This document shows, piece by piece, positions 9,078 to 17,708 of a stretch of 64,000 nt of DNA. The notes below the pieces were generated by a model. The model did no database searches and was not told the DNA's origin. It saw only the letters and a program-made list of their open reading frames with translations. The stretch is from positions 1-64,000 of the forward strand of contig NZ_ANNI01000004.1 of NCBI RefSeq assembly GCF_000466745.1, read 5' to 3'. The stretch is from Campylobacter concisus ATCC 51562 (GTDB lineage: Bacteria; Campylobacterota; Campylobacteria; Campylobacterales; Campylobacteraceae). The first letter of the stretch is position 1, and each line of letters opens with the position of its first letter. A program made the position numbers and the translations under genes.

Positions 9078-9103
9078 ATTTAGAGGCAAGAGCCTCTAAA
9101 TTT
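9076..9103. terminator. Bidirectional terminator between convergent genes
   Basis: Perfect 12-bp stem AAATTTAGAGGC / GCCTCTAAATTT with loop AAGA. It sits between the second cyclase gene and dctM and touches the last base of the dctM stop codon. Confidence 0.85.
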
Positions 9104-10386
9104 TAATGTCCATACATTATGTTTGGCAACCAAAGAGAAATTTGTGGTATATAAGTAACCAAGATAAGGCCAAAGAATAAAGTAAGTGTCCACGGCAAGC
9201 ATGCCATGATGACCTCTTTTAGATTCATATTTGTAAGACCGCTTGCGACAAATAAATTTAGTCCAACAGGCGGAGTCACCATACCTATCTCCATATTTAC
9301 AACTAAGATAATGCCAAAGTGTATCGGATCTATGCCAAGTTGCGTTGAAATCGGAAGCAAAAGTGGAACCATGATCATGATGACGCTTGAAGGCTCCATA
9401 AACTGACCCATGATAAAGAGCAAGATATTTACAAATATCAAAAATCCTATCATACCGATATTTGCATCAAGTATCATCGAAGCGATAGCTTGAGGGATCT
9501 GCTCGCTAGTTAGCAAATATGCAAAAACAACGGCGTTTGCGATGATGAAAAATATCATAGCTGTTGTAAGGGCTGAGTCTAAGCAGATATCCCAAAGATC
9601 TTTTATCTTTATATCTCTATAGATAAAAAGCGAGATAAATAGCGCATAGACCGCACTTGCCGCAGCAGCTTCAGTTGGAGTAAAAATTCCTCCATAAATT
9701 CCGCCGATGACCACGACAACGATTAAAAGCGCCCAAAATGCTTTGGCAAATTTCTGCACTCTTACTTTAAATGGCTCAGCCTTAGTTGCTTTAAAGCCAA
9801 GCTTTTTTGCGCCAACATAGGTTTGAACGAGCATAAAAGCTCCAAGCATAAGACCAGGCACAACACCAGCCATAAAGAGCTTACCGATACTTACCTCAGC
9901 AGTTACGCCATAAACTATCATAACAACTGAAGGTGGGATCAAAATTCCAAGTGAGCCAGCCGTAGTTATGCCGCCCACTGCGTACTCTTTTGGATAGCCA
10001 GCCTCTTTTATCGCTGCAAACATAATCGAGCCAATAGCTACAACCGTCGCAGGTGAGCTTCCAGAGACTGCTGCAAAGATGATGCAGGCAAATATCGCAC
10101 TCATAGGCAAACCACCTGGTAAGTGTCCGACCATAGACTTTGCAAAGTCAATGATACGCCTTGCTGAGCCACCTTTACTTAGTAAATTTCCAGCCAAGAT
10201 AAACATCGGTATCGCCATTAGCGAAAATTTATTGATACCATCAAAAATTAGCTGTGGGATCGTAGCGATGTCGATATCTGTAAAAAATATCATCGTTAAA
10301 ACGGTGCTTGTACCTAGCGAAACCGCGACTGGCACGCCTATTAGCATTAGCGCAAAAAGCAGGATAAATAAAAATGCTATTGTCAT
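9103..10386 (-). CDS. dctM: TRAP C4-dicarboxylate transporter, large permease DctM
   Basis: This 427-aa integral membrane protein has about 12 helices and DctM hallmarks such as GSSPATVVAIGSIM and GGITTAGSLGILIPPS. It forms the sodium-coupled transport channel with DctQ and receives substrate from the periplasmic DctP. It lies 11 bp after dctQ, last in the dctPQM operon. C4-dicarboxylates (fumarate, succinate, malate) are the likely substrates by family; the specificity is not proven by sequence. Confidence 0.93.
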   Translation of the reverse strand: MTIAFLFILLFALMLIGVPVAVSLGTSTVLTMIFFTDIDIATIPQLIFDGINKFSLMAIPMFILAGNLLSKGGSARRIIDFAKSMVGHLPGGLPMSAIFACIIFAAVSGSSPATVVAIGSIMFAAIKEAGYPKEYAVGGITTAGSLGILIPPSVVMIVYGVTAEVSIGKLFMAGVVPGLMLGAFMLVQTYVGAKKLGFKATKAEPFKVRVQKFAKAFWALLIVVVVIGGIYGGIFTPTEAAAASAVYALFISLFIYRDIKIKDLWDICLDSALTTAMIFFIIANAVVFAYLLTSEQIPQAIASMILDANIGMIGFLIFVNILLFIMGQFMEPSSVIMIMVPLLLPISTQLGIDPIHFGIILVVNMEIGMVTPPVGLNLFVASGLTNMNLKEVIMACLPWTLTLFFGLILVTYIPQISLWLPNIMYGH

Positions 10387-10397
10387 CTTTTTTCTCC

Positions 10398-10940
10398 TTA
10401 GTCTTTGACTACGCTACCATGAGCTAGCTCGTGCGCTTCGTTGCTTACGACCTTTGCTGCTGGAGTTAGAGCTACTTTGATAGCCTTTTCAGCCGAGCGG
10501 TAGCTAGCTGTGACAAAGGCTATTGGAAGCACTAGCATAGGGACCCATTGAGGTATGCCAAGGTCTATTATCATCTGCTCGATCTCGTGCAAAATTTTAA
10601 GATAATCCACCGAATAAACCGCGATAAATATCAAAAAGACAGTTGTTAAGATGTGCGAAAAGAGCAGGCACGCTTTCGCAAGCGCTGGTGGAAATTTCTC
10701 CACCAAGATAGTTACGCTCACGTGGATGCCCTTGTTAAAGCCATACGCTGCGGCAAAAAACGCCGACCAAATGAAGAGGTAGTTTGATAGCTCGCTCGCC
10801 CATGACCAGCTTTTGTCAAAAAAGTATCTAGCCACGACGTTGGCAAAGGCTAGTAGCGTTCCACTAGCTAGCCCTAAAACGGCGATAGTCTTATTGAGCG
10901 AGACTATCAATATATCAAGAGCGTTAATGAAATTTTTCAT
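10398..10940 (-). CDS. dctQ: TRAP transporter, small permease DctQ
   Basis: This 180-aa protein has four transmembrane helices and the DctQ motif region ANVVARYFFDKSWSWASEL plus YGFNKGIHVSVTIL. Its start overlaps the dctP stop by one base, so the two are translationally coupled. It bridges DctP and DctM in the inner membrane. Confidence 0.92.
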   Translation of the reverse strand: MKNFINALDILIVSLNKTIAVLGLASGTLLAFANVVARYFFDKSWSWASELSNYLFIWSAFFAAAYGFNKGIHVSVTILVEKFPPALAKACLLFSHILTTVFLIFIAVYSVDYLKILHEIEQMIIDLGIPQWVPMLVLPIAFVTASYRSAEKAIKVALTPAAKVVSNEAHELAHGSVVKD

Positions 10941-11932
10941 TATTTTGTCTCGATTGTTTTTTCTATAAGCTCTTTGCCGATGACGTCGTAAAATTTAGGA
11001 TAGATAGCCTGCATAGTCTTCTCCCACTCAGCTTTTTGTGCGTCGTCTATCTTGAAAATTTCTAGCTTTTTGGTGTCTGCTATATATTTTTCAAGCTCGG
11101 CTATAACGTGAGCGTCCTCTTTAGCTGTCTCTTCTCTCTCGTAAGCTGTAGCTTCGCTTAGAGCTTGTTTTACATTTGCTTTTAGATCATCTGGTAGTTT
11201 GTTCCAAAATTTATCACTCATAACAACTAGATAGCCTAGATATCCGTGGTGTGAAAGCGTAAGAGAGCTTTGAACCTCGTGAAATTTAGAGTTATAGAAA
11301 TTTGATAGTGGGTTTTCAGTCGCATCAACTACGCCTTGTTGAAGCGCAGAATAAACCTCTGAAAATGGCAGAACTTGCGGGTTGCCACCGATCGCTTTGA
11401 TCTGCTCTTCAAGCACTTTTGAGCTTTGGATTCTAAATTTTTGTCCTTTTGCATCTTCTGGCACAAGGATCGGTTTTTTGCTTGAGCTAAAGTGCTTAAA
11501 TCCAGCATCCCAATAATCAAGCGCTACAAAGCCCTTCTTGGTCACAAGACCTTTTAGCTCCTCGCCAACTACGCCATCTTGAACTTTGTGAAGGTGGTCT
11601 GCATCTTTAAAGATGAAAGGCAGATCAAATAGCTGAAACTGCGGCACGATAGGTGTAAATTTAGAAAAGCTTGGAGCTGCCATTTGAACGTTACCAAGTT
11701 TTAACGCGCCAAAAACTCTATCGTCATCAAGTAGCTGAGCTGATGGGAAGACTTGAACTTTTATCTTGCCGCCGCTTAGCTCCTCAGCACGCTTTGCAAA
11801 AAAGTCTGCCGCCTTGCCCTTTGGCGTAGAAGCTGCGACAACGTGCGCAAATTTGATCGTATATACTTTGTCAGCACCAAATGCTAAGCCACTGATGGCA
11901 CAAGTAAAAAGTAAAGCTTGTAAGAATTTCAT
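10940..11932 (-). CDS. dctP: TRAP transporter, periplasmic solute-binding protein DctP
   Basis: This 330-aa protein has a signal peptide (MKFLQALLFTCAISGLAFG). The family core is complete: VVAASTPKGKAADFFAKR near the N-terminus, then KFRIQSSKVLEEQIKAIGG with the carboxylate-binding Arg, and the ALQQGVVDATENPLSNF hinge segment. First gene of the operon. A TATAAT -10 lies 33-38 bp upstream on the minus strand and a large inverted repeat further upstream may be its regulator site. Confidence 0.93.
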   Translation of the reverse strand: MKFLQALLFTCAISGLAFGADKVYTIKFAHVVAASTPKGKAADFFAKRAEELSGGKIKVQVFPSAQLLDDDRVFGALKLGNVQMAAPSFSKFTPIVPQFQLFDLPFIFKDADHLHKVQDGVVGEELKGLVTKKGFVALDYWDAGFKHFSSSKKPILVPEDAKGQKFRIQSSKVLEEQIKAIGGNPQVLPFSEVYSALQQGVVDATENPLSNFYNSKFHEVQSSLTLSHHGYLGYLVVMSDKFWNKLPDDLKANVKQALSEATAYEREETAKEDAHVIAELEKYIADTKKLEIFKIDDAQKAEWEKTMQAIYPKFYDVIGKELIEKTIETK

Positions 11933-11964
11933 CTTTTATCCTTTGTAATGGTTTTGTTAAACGC

Positions 11965-11970
11965 ATTATA
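11965..11970 (-). promoter_or_regulatory. Predicted -10 box of dctPQM
   Basis: Reads TATAAT on the minus strand, 32 bp before the dctP start codon. Confidence 0.5.
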
Positions 11971-12041
11971 AATTTCAAAAATAAAAATTTAGAAATTTTG
12001 TTTCGTAAATTCACAGCTATTTATTTTTATATGTGTATTTT

Positions 12042-12132
12042 AGTAACAAATATACTTCAAAAAGATAATTTATATTTTTGAAAAATTTTTATAATTTTTC
12101 TATAACTAAACTTTTAAAGTATATTTGTTACT
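12042..12132. repeat. Perfect 16-bp inverted repeat pair, candidate operator region of dctP
   Basis: AGTAACAAATATACTT at 12042-12057 and its exact reverse complement at 12117-12132, 59 bp apart. The region between dctP and sodB (about 440 bp) holds no gene. The two arms could be two copies of an operator in opposite orientation or the base of a long cruciform. Confidence 0.7.
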
Positions 12133-12272
12133 TTTTTACACATAAAATTTATTTTATTTTTACTTTTAATAAATTTTTTGAATCTATTTAACCAAATGCA
12201 CGGGATACTTTGCTCTAAGTTTGCTTTTTCATAAGCTTAAAAGCCAGCCAAAAAATGTGAGTTTAGTCTTGC

Positions 12273-12316
12273 TTAAATTTAGCCTATATTTTGTGGCTAA
12301 ATTTAAAAGATTTTTG
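12273..12316 (+). terminator. 12-bp hairpin upstream of sodB
   Basis: Perfect stem TTAAATTTAGCC / GGCTAAATTTAA with a 10-nt loop, followed by AAGATTTTTG. It could terminate a short transcript from the dctP-sodB gap; no gene is visible there. Confidence 0.4.
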
Positions 12317-12335
12317 TTTATTAATTTTTTATGGC

Positions 12336-12341
12336 TATAAT
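12336..12341 (+). promoter_or_regulatory. Predicted -10 box of the superoxide dismutase gene
   Basis: TATAAT preceded by GC, 34 bp before the start codon; TTTATTAATTTTTTATGG lies upstream without a clear -35. Confidence 0.55.
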
Positions 12342-12375
12342 ACGAAACAACAAATTTTATTATTAAGGAATTATT

Positions 12376-12993
12376 ATGTTTGAACTTAGAAAACTTCCAT
12401 TTGATGCAAATAGCAATGCAGTAGTTAGCGCAAAAACCTGTGAATACCACTACGGCAAGCATCATGCAACTTACGTAGCAAATTTAAACAATCTTATAAA
12501 AGATACAAAATTTGCCAACGCATCTTTTTATGAAATTCTAACAAATAGCGAAGGTGGGCTTTACAACAATGTCGCTCAAGTTTATAACCACGACTTTTAC
12601 TGGGACTGCATCGCTAAAAAAAGTGAGATGTCAAGCGAGCTAAAAGCTGCAATCGAAGCAAATTTTGCTAATTTTAAAGAGGAATTTTTAAAAGCAGCTA
12701 CAACGCTTTTTGGCTCAGGCTGGGCGTGGCTTGTATTTGATCCAAGCAGCAAAAAGCTAGAGATCGTACAAACTAGCAATGCAAAAACTCCAGTGAGCGA
12801 TGGCAAAGTGCCACTTCTAGTAGTTGATGTTTGGGAGCACGCTTACTACATCGATAACTTCAACGCCCGTCCAAAATACCTAGAGACATTTTATGAGAAC
12901 ATAAACTGGGAATTTGTAAGCAAAGCTTACGAGTGGGCGCTAAAAGAGAGTCTTGGCTCAGTTGAGTTTTATACAAAAGAACTTCACAAATAA
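12376..12993 (+). CDS. sodB: Superoxide dismutase [Fe]
   Basis: This 205-aa cytoplasmic enzyme converts superoxide to H2O2 and O2. Metal ligands are visible in order: YHYGKHHATY, YNHDFYW, and VDVWEHAYY (Asp and His). NHDFYWDC is the pattern of the iron-type enzymes of Campylobacter and Helicobacter. AAGGAATT upstream serves as ribosome site. It is a single-gene unit with its own -10 and a GC-rich terminator. Confidence 0.96.
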   Translation: MFELRKLPFDANSNAVVSAKTCEYHYGKHHATYVANLNNLIKDTKFANASFYEILTNSEGGLYNNVAQVYNHDFYWDCIAKKSEMSSELKAAIEANFANFKEEFLKAATTLFGSGWAWLVFDPSSKKLEIVQTSNAKTPVSDGKVPLLVVDVWEHAYYIDNFNARPKYLETFYENINWEFVSKAYEWALKESLGSVEFYTKELHK

Positions 12994-12998
12994 TATCT

Positions 12999-13018
12999 GG
13001 CGGGGCTTTCCCGCCTTT
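12999..13018 (+). terminator. Terminator of sodB
   Basis: GGCGGG / CCCGCC stem with loop GCTTT, followed by TTT, 6 bp after the sodB stop. Confidence 0.8.
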
Positions 13019-13491
13019 AAATTTCTACTTTTATCTAATTTTTAAAATCATCAAATTTATCAGCAAAAATTACCTTGTTTTAAAAGAAAGTGTAACTTCA
13101 AAAATGGCTCAAAATTTTGTTTTAGCAAACAATTTCTCTTAAATTTAAAGCCAGTGTGAGCTATCTTAACTTCAAATTTCTACTTTGTTGAAAATTTTAA
13201 AGCCACTGCTAAATTTATGAGCTATGAACATGATCTTTACCAATTCAAAAAGGTACAAATTACTCGTTTTATCTATCTGCCCTATTATGGCTAAGCGGTT
13301 TTATGCTTAAATTTAAAGCAACTAAACAAAAACTAGCGTAGGTCACTTGCCTTTAAATTTATTAGCAAAACTTGATTTGATATTTAAAAATATTGGGGCA
13401 ATATTCACTGCTTTAAAAAATACCCGAGCTGTATCAATATCAGGTATGGGCAGCTTTAAATTTTAAAGCTACCCAGCCAAATTTACTCAAT
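13019..13491. other. Intergenic region with degenerate AAATTTAAAG-type repeats
   Basis: No gene with a ribosome site. Several imperfect copies of TTAAATTTAAAGC and of AAAGCCA...GAGCTAT recur (for example near 13140, 13190 and 13300). A 25-codon frame at 13217 lacks a ribosome site. The end of the region is the hairpin at 13448-13474. Confidence 0.55.
13448..13474 (-). terminator. Hairpin downstream of the PatB/MalY gene
   Basis: GGG-AGCTTTAAA / TTTAAAGCT-CCC inverted repeat (one C-A mismatch), 18 bp past the stop on the minus strand. Confidence 0.55.
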
Positions 13492-14658
13492 TTATCTTTT
13501 TGAAGTGTATAAATTTATACCATTTTGTAAGCGTTTTAGCCCCTCAAGCACTCTGGCTCTTTGGGTTGCTATATTCATACGGAGGAAAAATCTATCTCCC
13601 CTGTAAGCATTGCCGTCATTTAGCCATAGTCCAGCTTTGTCACGCAAGAAATTCATAAAGTCGCTCGAATCCTCACAAAACGTGCTGCAATCAAGCCACA
13701 AAAGATAAGTCGCATTTGAAGGTAGAAGTTTTACTGGTAAATTTTGCTCTTTTATGAAATTTATAACAATTTTTTTGTTTTCAAAGAGATAATCCCTAAG
13801 CTCATCAAGCCATGTTTGACTATCGTTAAATGCCGCTATTGTTGCAGTTATCGCAAATGCGTTTGCTTCACCTATCTCATCATAATTTACAGCCGCATTT
13901 ATTCTGGCGCGTATCTGCTCATTTGGCGTGACGATAGCTGAGCTTTGAAGTCCTGCGATATTAAAGGCTTTTGTAGGTGAGATGCATGTGATTGAGTTAT
14001 TTTTACACTCTTCACTAACGCTGATAAATGGTACATAGCTTAATCCAGGATCTGTTATGTCGCAGTGGATCTCATCGCTGATAACCAAAACATCATGTTT
14101 GTAGCAAAGCTCGCCTATTTTTTTAAGTGTCTCTTTGTCCCAAATTTTTCCTATTGGATTGTGAGGATTACAAAGAAGCATCATAGTTGTTAGTGGTTGA
14201 GCTAGCTTTGCCTCGAGGTCGTCAAAATCGATCTCATAAGAGCCATCTTTATAGACAAGGTCGTTTGATAAAATTTCACGACCATTATTTTTAATGCAGT
14301 TAAAAAATACGTGATAGACGGGAGCTTGAACTAAAATTTGATCTCCTGGATTACTAAATCTTCTAATCGCAGTTGAAATCGCTGGTATAACGCCAGTGCA
14401 AAAGCACATCCAATCGTTTTCAAAGCTAACGTCATGACGCCTTTTCCACCAGCCTTTAATCGCTTCGTTCCACTCTTTTGGGATAAATGAGTAGCCAAAG
14501 ACGCCATTATCAAGACGCTTTTGCAGGGCATTTAAAATTTCAGGTGCAGCCTTAAAATCCATATCAGCAACCCACATTGGCAAAACATCGTTTTTCATTC
14601 GCCACTTCGATGAGTTGGTGCCATCTCTGCTAATAAGCGTATCAAAATCGTACTTCAT
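13492..14658 (-). CDS. PatB/MalY-type cysteine/cystathionine beta-lyase (class II aminotransferase fold)
   Basis: This 388-aa PLP enzyme would cleave C-S bonds of cystathionine or cysteine to give pyruvate, ammonia and thiol or sulfide. Family markers: the N-terminal LPMWVADMDFKAAPEI, CNPHNPIGKIW, SDEIHCDI, and the PLP lysine in SPTKAFNIAGLQ; the C-terminal FLRMNIATQRARVLEGL holds the carboxylate-binding Arg. MalY-like (beta C-S lyase) rather than a true aminotransferase by these motifs. Divergently transcribed from the DIP1984-family gene. Confidence 0.9.
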   Translation of the reverse strand: MKYDFDTLISRDGTNSSKWRMKNDVLPMWVADMDFKAAPEILNALQKRLDNGVFGYSFIPKEWNEAIKGWWKRRHDVSFENDWMCFCTGVIPAISTAIRRFSNPGDQILVQAPVYHVFFNCIKNNGREILSNDLVYKDGSYEIDFDDLEAKLAQPLTTMMLLCNPHNPIGKIWDKETLKKIGELCYKHDVLVISDEIHCDITDPGLSYVPFISVSEECKNNSITCISPTKAFNIAGLQSSAIVTPNEQIRARINAAVNYDEIGEANAFAITATIAAFNDSQTWLDELRDYLFENKKIVINFIKEQNLPVKLLPSNATYLLWLDCSTFCEDSSDFMNFLRDKAGLWLNDGNAYRGDRFFLRMNIATQRARVLEGLKRLQNGINLYTSKR

Positions 14659-14688
14659 AGCTTTTCCTTAAAATAAAATTTTAAATCA

Positions 14689-14694
14689 ATTATA
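14689..14694 (-). promoter_or_regulatory. Predicted -10 box of the PatB/MalY gene
   Basis: Minus-strand TATAAT, 30 bp before the start. It is back-to-back with the plus-strand -10 at 14711. Confidence 0.45.
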
Positions 14695-14710
14695 ACCCAA
14701 AAGATACTAA

Positions 14711-14716
14711 TATAAT
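14711..14716 (+). promoter_or_regulatory. Predicted -10 box of the DIP1984-family gene
   Basis: TATAAT, about 40 bp before the start codon. Only 16 bp separate it from the divergent -10, so the two promoters probably overlap. Confidence 0.45.
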
Positions 14717-14757
14717 TTGAAATTTTCTCTCAATTTAATATTTCAAAAGGAAAAATG

Positions 14758-15213
14758 ATGAAATTAGCTCAGGCTCTCATTTTAAGAGCCGATACACAAA
14801 AACGTTTAGAGCAGCTAAAAGGTAGGTTGCTCGATAATGCAAAAATGCAAGAAAATGAAAGACCTAGCGAAGATCCAAAGCTTCTTTTAAAAGAGCTTGA
14901 TAGGCTAAGCGATGAGCTATTTAGGCTAATCTTGGCTATAAATTTAACAAACTCGAGTGCAAAATTTGAAGGCGTGAGCCTAACTGAAATGATCGCTAAA
15001 AAAGATACACTAAGCCAAAAAGCAAGCGTGCTTAGGGATTTTGCCAAAAGCGCAAGCCAAAAGGTCGATCTTTACTCAAATAGCGAGATAAAAATTTTAA
15101 GTAGTGTTGATGTGGCTATGCTTCAAAAGCAAATAGACGAGCTTTCTAAAGAGATCAGAGAGCTAGATATGAAACTACAAGAGGCAAACTGGCAAGTTGA
15201 TCTTGTAGAGTAA
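14758..15213 (+). CDS. DIP1984/septicolysin-family protein
   Basis: The protein is helical, about 151 aa, with the family opening MKLAQALILRADTQKRLEQL and the centre NLTNSSAKFEG. Members were once called septicolysin, but no signal peptide or lytic motif is present and the true role is unknown. ATG occurs at 14755 and 14758; I chose the second because AAGG lies 7 bp upstream and homologues begin MKLA. A coiled coil is likely near the C-terminus (LQKQIDELSKEIRELDMKLQ). Confidence 0.82.
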   Translation: MKLAQALILRADTQKRLEQLKGRLLDNAKMQENERPSEDPKLLLKELDRLSDELFRLILAINLTNSSAKFEGVSLTEMIAKKDTLSQKASVLRDFAKSASQKVDLYSNSEIKILSSVDVAMLQKQIDELSKEIRELDMKLQEANWQVDLVE

Positions 15214-15428
15214 AATTTATGGTGAAAATGTAGTTAAAGGCGAGTAAAAAGAAAAATTTATTAGGCTTGCGGGGAGAGAGCAAAAGCTTAAATTTATCCC
15301 AGCAATTTAAAAAATGCATTCTTAAAATAAATGTTACTACCACTTACTGATTTAGCTACGTTTTGGGTGGGTTTGGGGAAGATTAATCTTTATTATGTAA
15401 GATTTCATAAAATTTTAAAAGGAAATTT

Positions 15429-16571
15429 ATGAAACTTGACACCTTGATCGTAAAGGGCATTGAAGCTAAAAATAATCCAAATAAAGCGGTCATTCCGCCT
15501 GTTTTTTTAACAAGTACATTTGTGCAAGATGATCTTGAAAATTTTCAAGAATTTGCATATTCGCGTGGTAGCAACCCAACCAAAAAAGCATTTGATGAAA
15601 TTTTTGCAAAGGTTGAAGGTAGCAAATACGCTTTTAGCTTTGGCTCAGGCATGGCAGCAACAGCAGCCGCACTTAGCCTTATAAAAACAGGGCAAAAGGT
15701 CCTACTAAATAGCAATGTCTATGGTGGCACTTATAGATATGTCACGACTGTTTTTGAAAGCCACGGCATAAAGAGCGAATTTATAGATGATCTAAATTTT
15801 TTAAGCGAAGATGATATAAGTGACGATGTAGCAGCGATATTTATCGAAACTCCGTCAAATCCCCTCTTAAGAGTGACAGACATCGCTAGAATTTCAAAGA
15901 TCGCTCACAAAAAAGGCGCTCTAGTCATCGTGGATAACACATTTTTAACGCCTTATTATCAAAGAGTACTTGACCATGGAGCTGATATCGTGGTTTATAG
16001 CGCTACAAAATATATCGGTGGACACGCTGATGTGATCGCTGGTATCGTCACGCTAAACGATGATGCTTTGGCTGAGAAGATAAAATTTGCTAAAAACACT
16101 CTTGGTGGCATCATCAGCCCGATGGACGCATACTACCTAATACGTGGTCTTAAAACGCTTAGCGTTAGGTTTGATAGACAAACGCAAAATACACATAAAA
16201 TAATTAAATTTTTGCAGAATAATGACGCTGTTAGCGTTGTGCATTTTGCCGGCTCATATAGCGAGCAAGAGGCAAAGATACAAGAAGCTCAAGCAAGCGA
16301 CATCGGTGCTCTCATCTCATTTGAGCTCGATGAAAAATATGATGTAAATAAATTTGTAAAATCGCTAGAAATTTTTGATCTAGCGGTAAGTCTTGGTGGC
16401 GTAGAAAGCCTCATTTGCAGGCCTGCGACGATGACACATGAGGCATATCCAAAAGAGGTGCTAGATAAGATCGGCATAAAGCAAAACTTGCTTCGCCTAG
16501 CCATCGGTATCGAAAACGCTGATGATCTAATAGCAGATCTTGATCAAGCATTTAAAAAAGCAAAAAAATAA
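15429..16571 (+). CDS. Trans-sulfuration PLP enzyme (cystathionine gamma-synthase / lyase family)
   Basis: This 380-aa Cys/Met-metabolism PLP enzyme works on homoserine esters, cystathionine or homocysteine. Visible markers: YSRGSNPTK near residue 45, FGSGMAA, VYGGTYR, DNTFLTPYYQ, and the PLP lysine in YSATKYIGGHADVIAG. Close paralogues (MetB, MetC, MetZ) cannot be separated from sequence by eye. It is 14 bp ahead of tpx, probably co-transcribed. AAAGGAAATTT gives the ribosome site. Confidence 0.9.
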   Translation: MKLDTLIVKGIEAKNNPNKAVIPPVFLTSTFVQDDLENFQEFAYSRGSNPTKKAFDEIFAKVEGSKYAFSFGSGMAATAAALSLIKTGQKVLLNSNVYGGTYRYVTTVFESHGIKSEFIDDLNFLSEDDISDDVAAIFIETPSNPLLRVTDIARISKIAHKKGALVIVDNTFLTPYYQRVLDHGADIVVYSATKYIGGHADVIAGIVTLNDDALAEKIKFAKNTLGGIISPMDAYYLIRGLKTLSVRFDRQTQNTHKIIKFLQNNDAVSVVHFAGSYSEQEAKIQEAQASDIGALISFELDEKYDVNKFVKSLEIFDLAVSLGGVESLICRPATMTHEAYPKEVLDKIGIKQNLLRLAIGIENADDLIADLDQAFKKAKK

Positions 16572-16585
16572 TAAAGGAGATAGAT

Positions 16586-17110
16586 ATGGCAACTACAAAA
16601 TTTAAAGGTAGTGAGGTAAATTTAAGTGGAAACGAGGTCTTTGTAGGTTCTTATGCGCCTGAAGCAAAAGTCGTAGCGCAAGATCTTAGCGAGTTTAGCG
16701 TGGGCGGAAATAATGGCGTAGAAGTACTTGTTTGCTTGCCATCACTTGATACTGGCGTTTGCGCAGCAGAGGCTCGTAAATTTAACGAAAAAGTAGCTGG
16801 CAAACATGGCGTAAAACTTAGCATCATCTCAAATGATTTGCCATTTGCGATGGGGAGATTTTGTACGACTGAAGGCATAGAAAATTTACGTGTCGGAAGT
16901 GACTTTAGATACGGAGAATTTGCTAAAAACTATGGCGTTTTAATGAGCGATGGCCCACTAAAAGGACTACTTGCAAGAGCGGTATTTGTCATCAATGATG
17001 GCGTAATAATTCACAAACAAATCGTCCCTGAAGTGACAGAAGAGCCAAACTACGATGCTGTATTTGATGCTATTAAAAGTAGCGGTAGTTGTGGTTGTGG
17101 CTGCCATTAA
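16586..17110 (+). CDS. tpx: Thiol peroxidase Tpx (atypical 2-Cys peroxiredoxin) with Cys-rich tail
   Basis: This 174-aa protein reduces H2O2 and organic peroxides using thioredoxin. The peroxidatic Cys59 is in PSLDTGVC and the resolving Cys93 in FAMGRFC; both have the normal family spacing. Cys50 is extra. Unusually, the protein ends CGCGCH (Cys169, 171, 173, His174), a short tail beyond the expected C-terminus that looks able to bind metal or form disulfides. Strong ribosome site AAAGGAG; terminator hairpin right after the stop. Confidence 0.94.
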   Translation: MATTKFKGSEVNLSGNEVFVGSYAPEAKVVAQDLSEFSVGGNNGVEVLVCLPSLDTGVCAAEARKFNEKVAGKHGVKLSIISNDLPFAMGRFCTTEGIENLRVGSDFRYGEFAKNYGVLMSDGPLKGLLARAVFVINDGVIIHKQIVPEVTEEPNYDAVFDAIKSSGSCGCGCH

Positions 17111-17150
17111 AAAAAGGCGTTATCTAAGCATCTATTTGATGCTTAGATAA
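17111..17150. terminator. Bidirectional terminator between tpx and rnhB
   Basis: Perfect 13-bp stem TTATCTAAGCATC / GATGCTTAGATAA with 5-nt loop (17120-17150). On the minus strand it is followed by GCC and a run of seven T, so it is strongest for rnhB. Confidence 0.85.
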
Positions 17151-17156
17151 TTAATC

Positions 17157-17708
17157 TTAGTCAAATAGAGATTTTTCAAAAGATTTTACTACAAAGCTTT
17201 TTCTATGAAGGCTTGAATAGCCAAACTTAGCAATAGCATCTAGATGTGCCTTTGTGCCGTATCCTTTGTGCCCAGCAAAGCCATACTTTGAGTAAATTTT
17301 ATCCCAGCCTTTCATCAAACTATCACGGCTAACCTTTGCTAATATGCTAGCAGCGCTTACCCCAGCGACTTTGCTATCAGCCTTTATCATTGTTGTGATA
17401 CCAACGCCATAGTCTAAATTTCCATCGTAAATGATCTCAAAGTCCTCAAAATGCGCCTTAAAAATTTTGAGCGCTCGCCTTAAGCACTCGCTTAGCCCAA
17501 GTTCGTCTATTTGCGCATTTGAGAAGTAGATGATGAGAAAATTTGAGCTTTTTATAATCTCTTTAAAAAGCTCCTCGCGCTTTTTTGCGGTTAGTTTTTT
17601 GGAGTCGTTTAAGCCTGAAATTTCTTTATTTAGCACGCAGGCTGCTATGCTTAAAGGCCCAGCTAAAGCCCCACGTCCAGCCTCATCTATGCCACAAATT
17701 TTTGCCAT
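17157..17708 (-). CDS. rnhB: Ribonuclease HII
   Basis: This 183-aa enzyme removes RNA from RNA-DNA hybrids and single ribonucleotides. The DEDD site is visible: [13 protein letters not shown] (Asp, Glu), YDGNLDYG and [21 protein letters not shown]. The start codon overlaps the stop of the upstream exported-protein gene (TAATG). Family-normal length. Confidence 0.95.
   Translation of the reverse strand: MAKICGIDEAGRGALAGPLSIAACVLNKEISGLNDSKKLTAKKREELFKEIIKSSNFLIIYFSNAQIDELGLSECLRRALKIFKAHFEDFEIIYDGNLDYGVGITTMIKADSKVAGVSAASILAKVSRDSLMKGWDKIYSKYGFAGHKGYGTKAHLDAIAKFGYSSLHRKSFVVKSFEKSLFD

Noticed and set aside
13217-13294. 25-codon frame MSYEHDLYQFKKVQ...
   Set aside because: No ribosome site, no family, in a repeat-rich gap.
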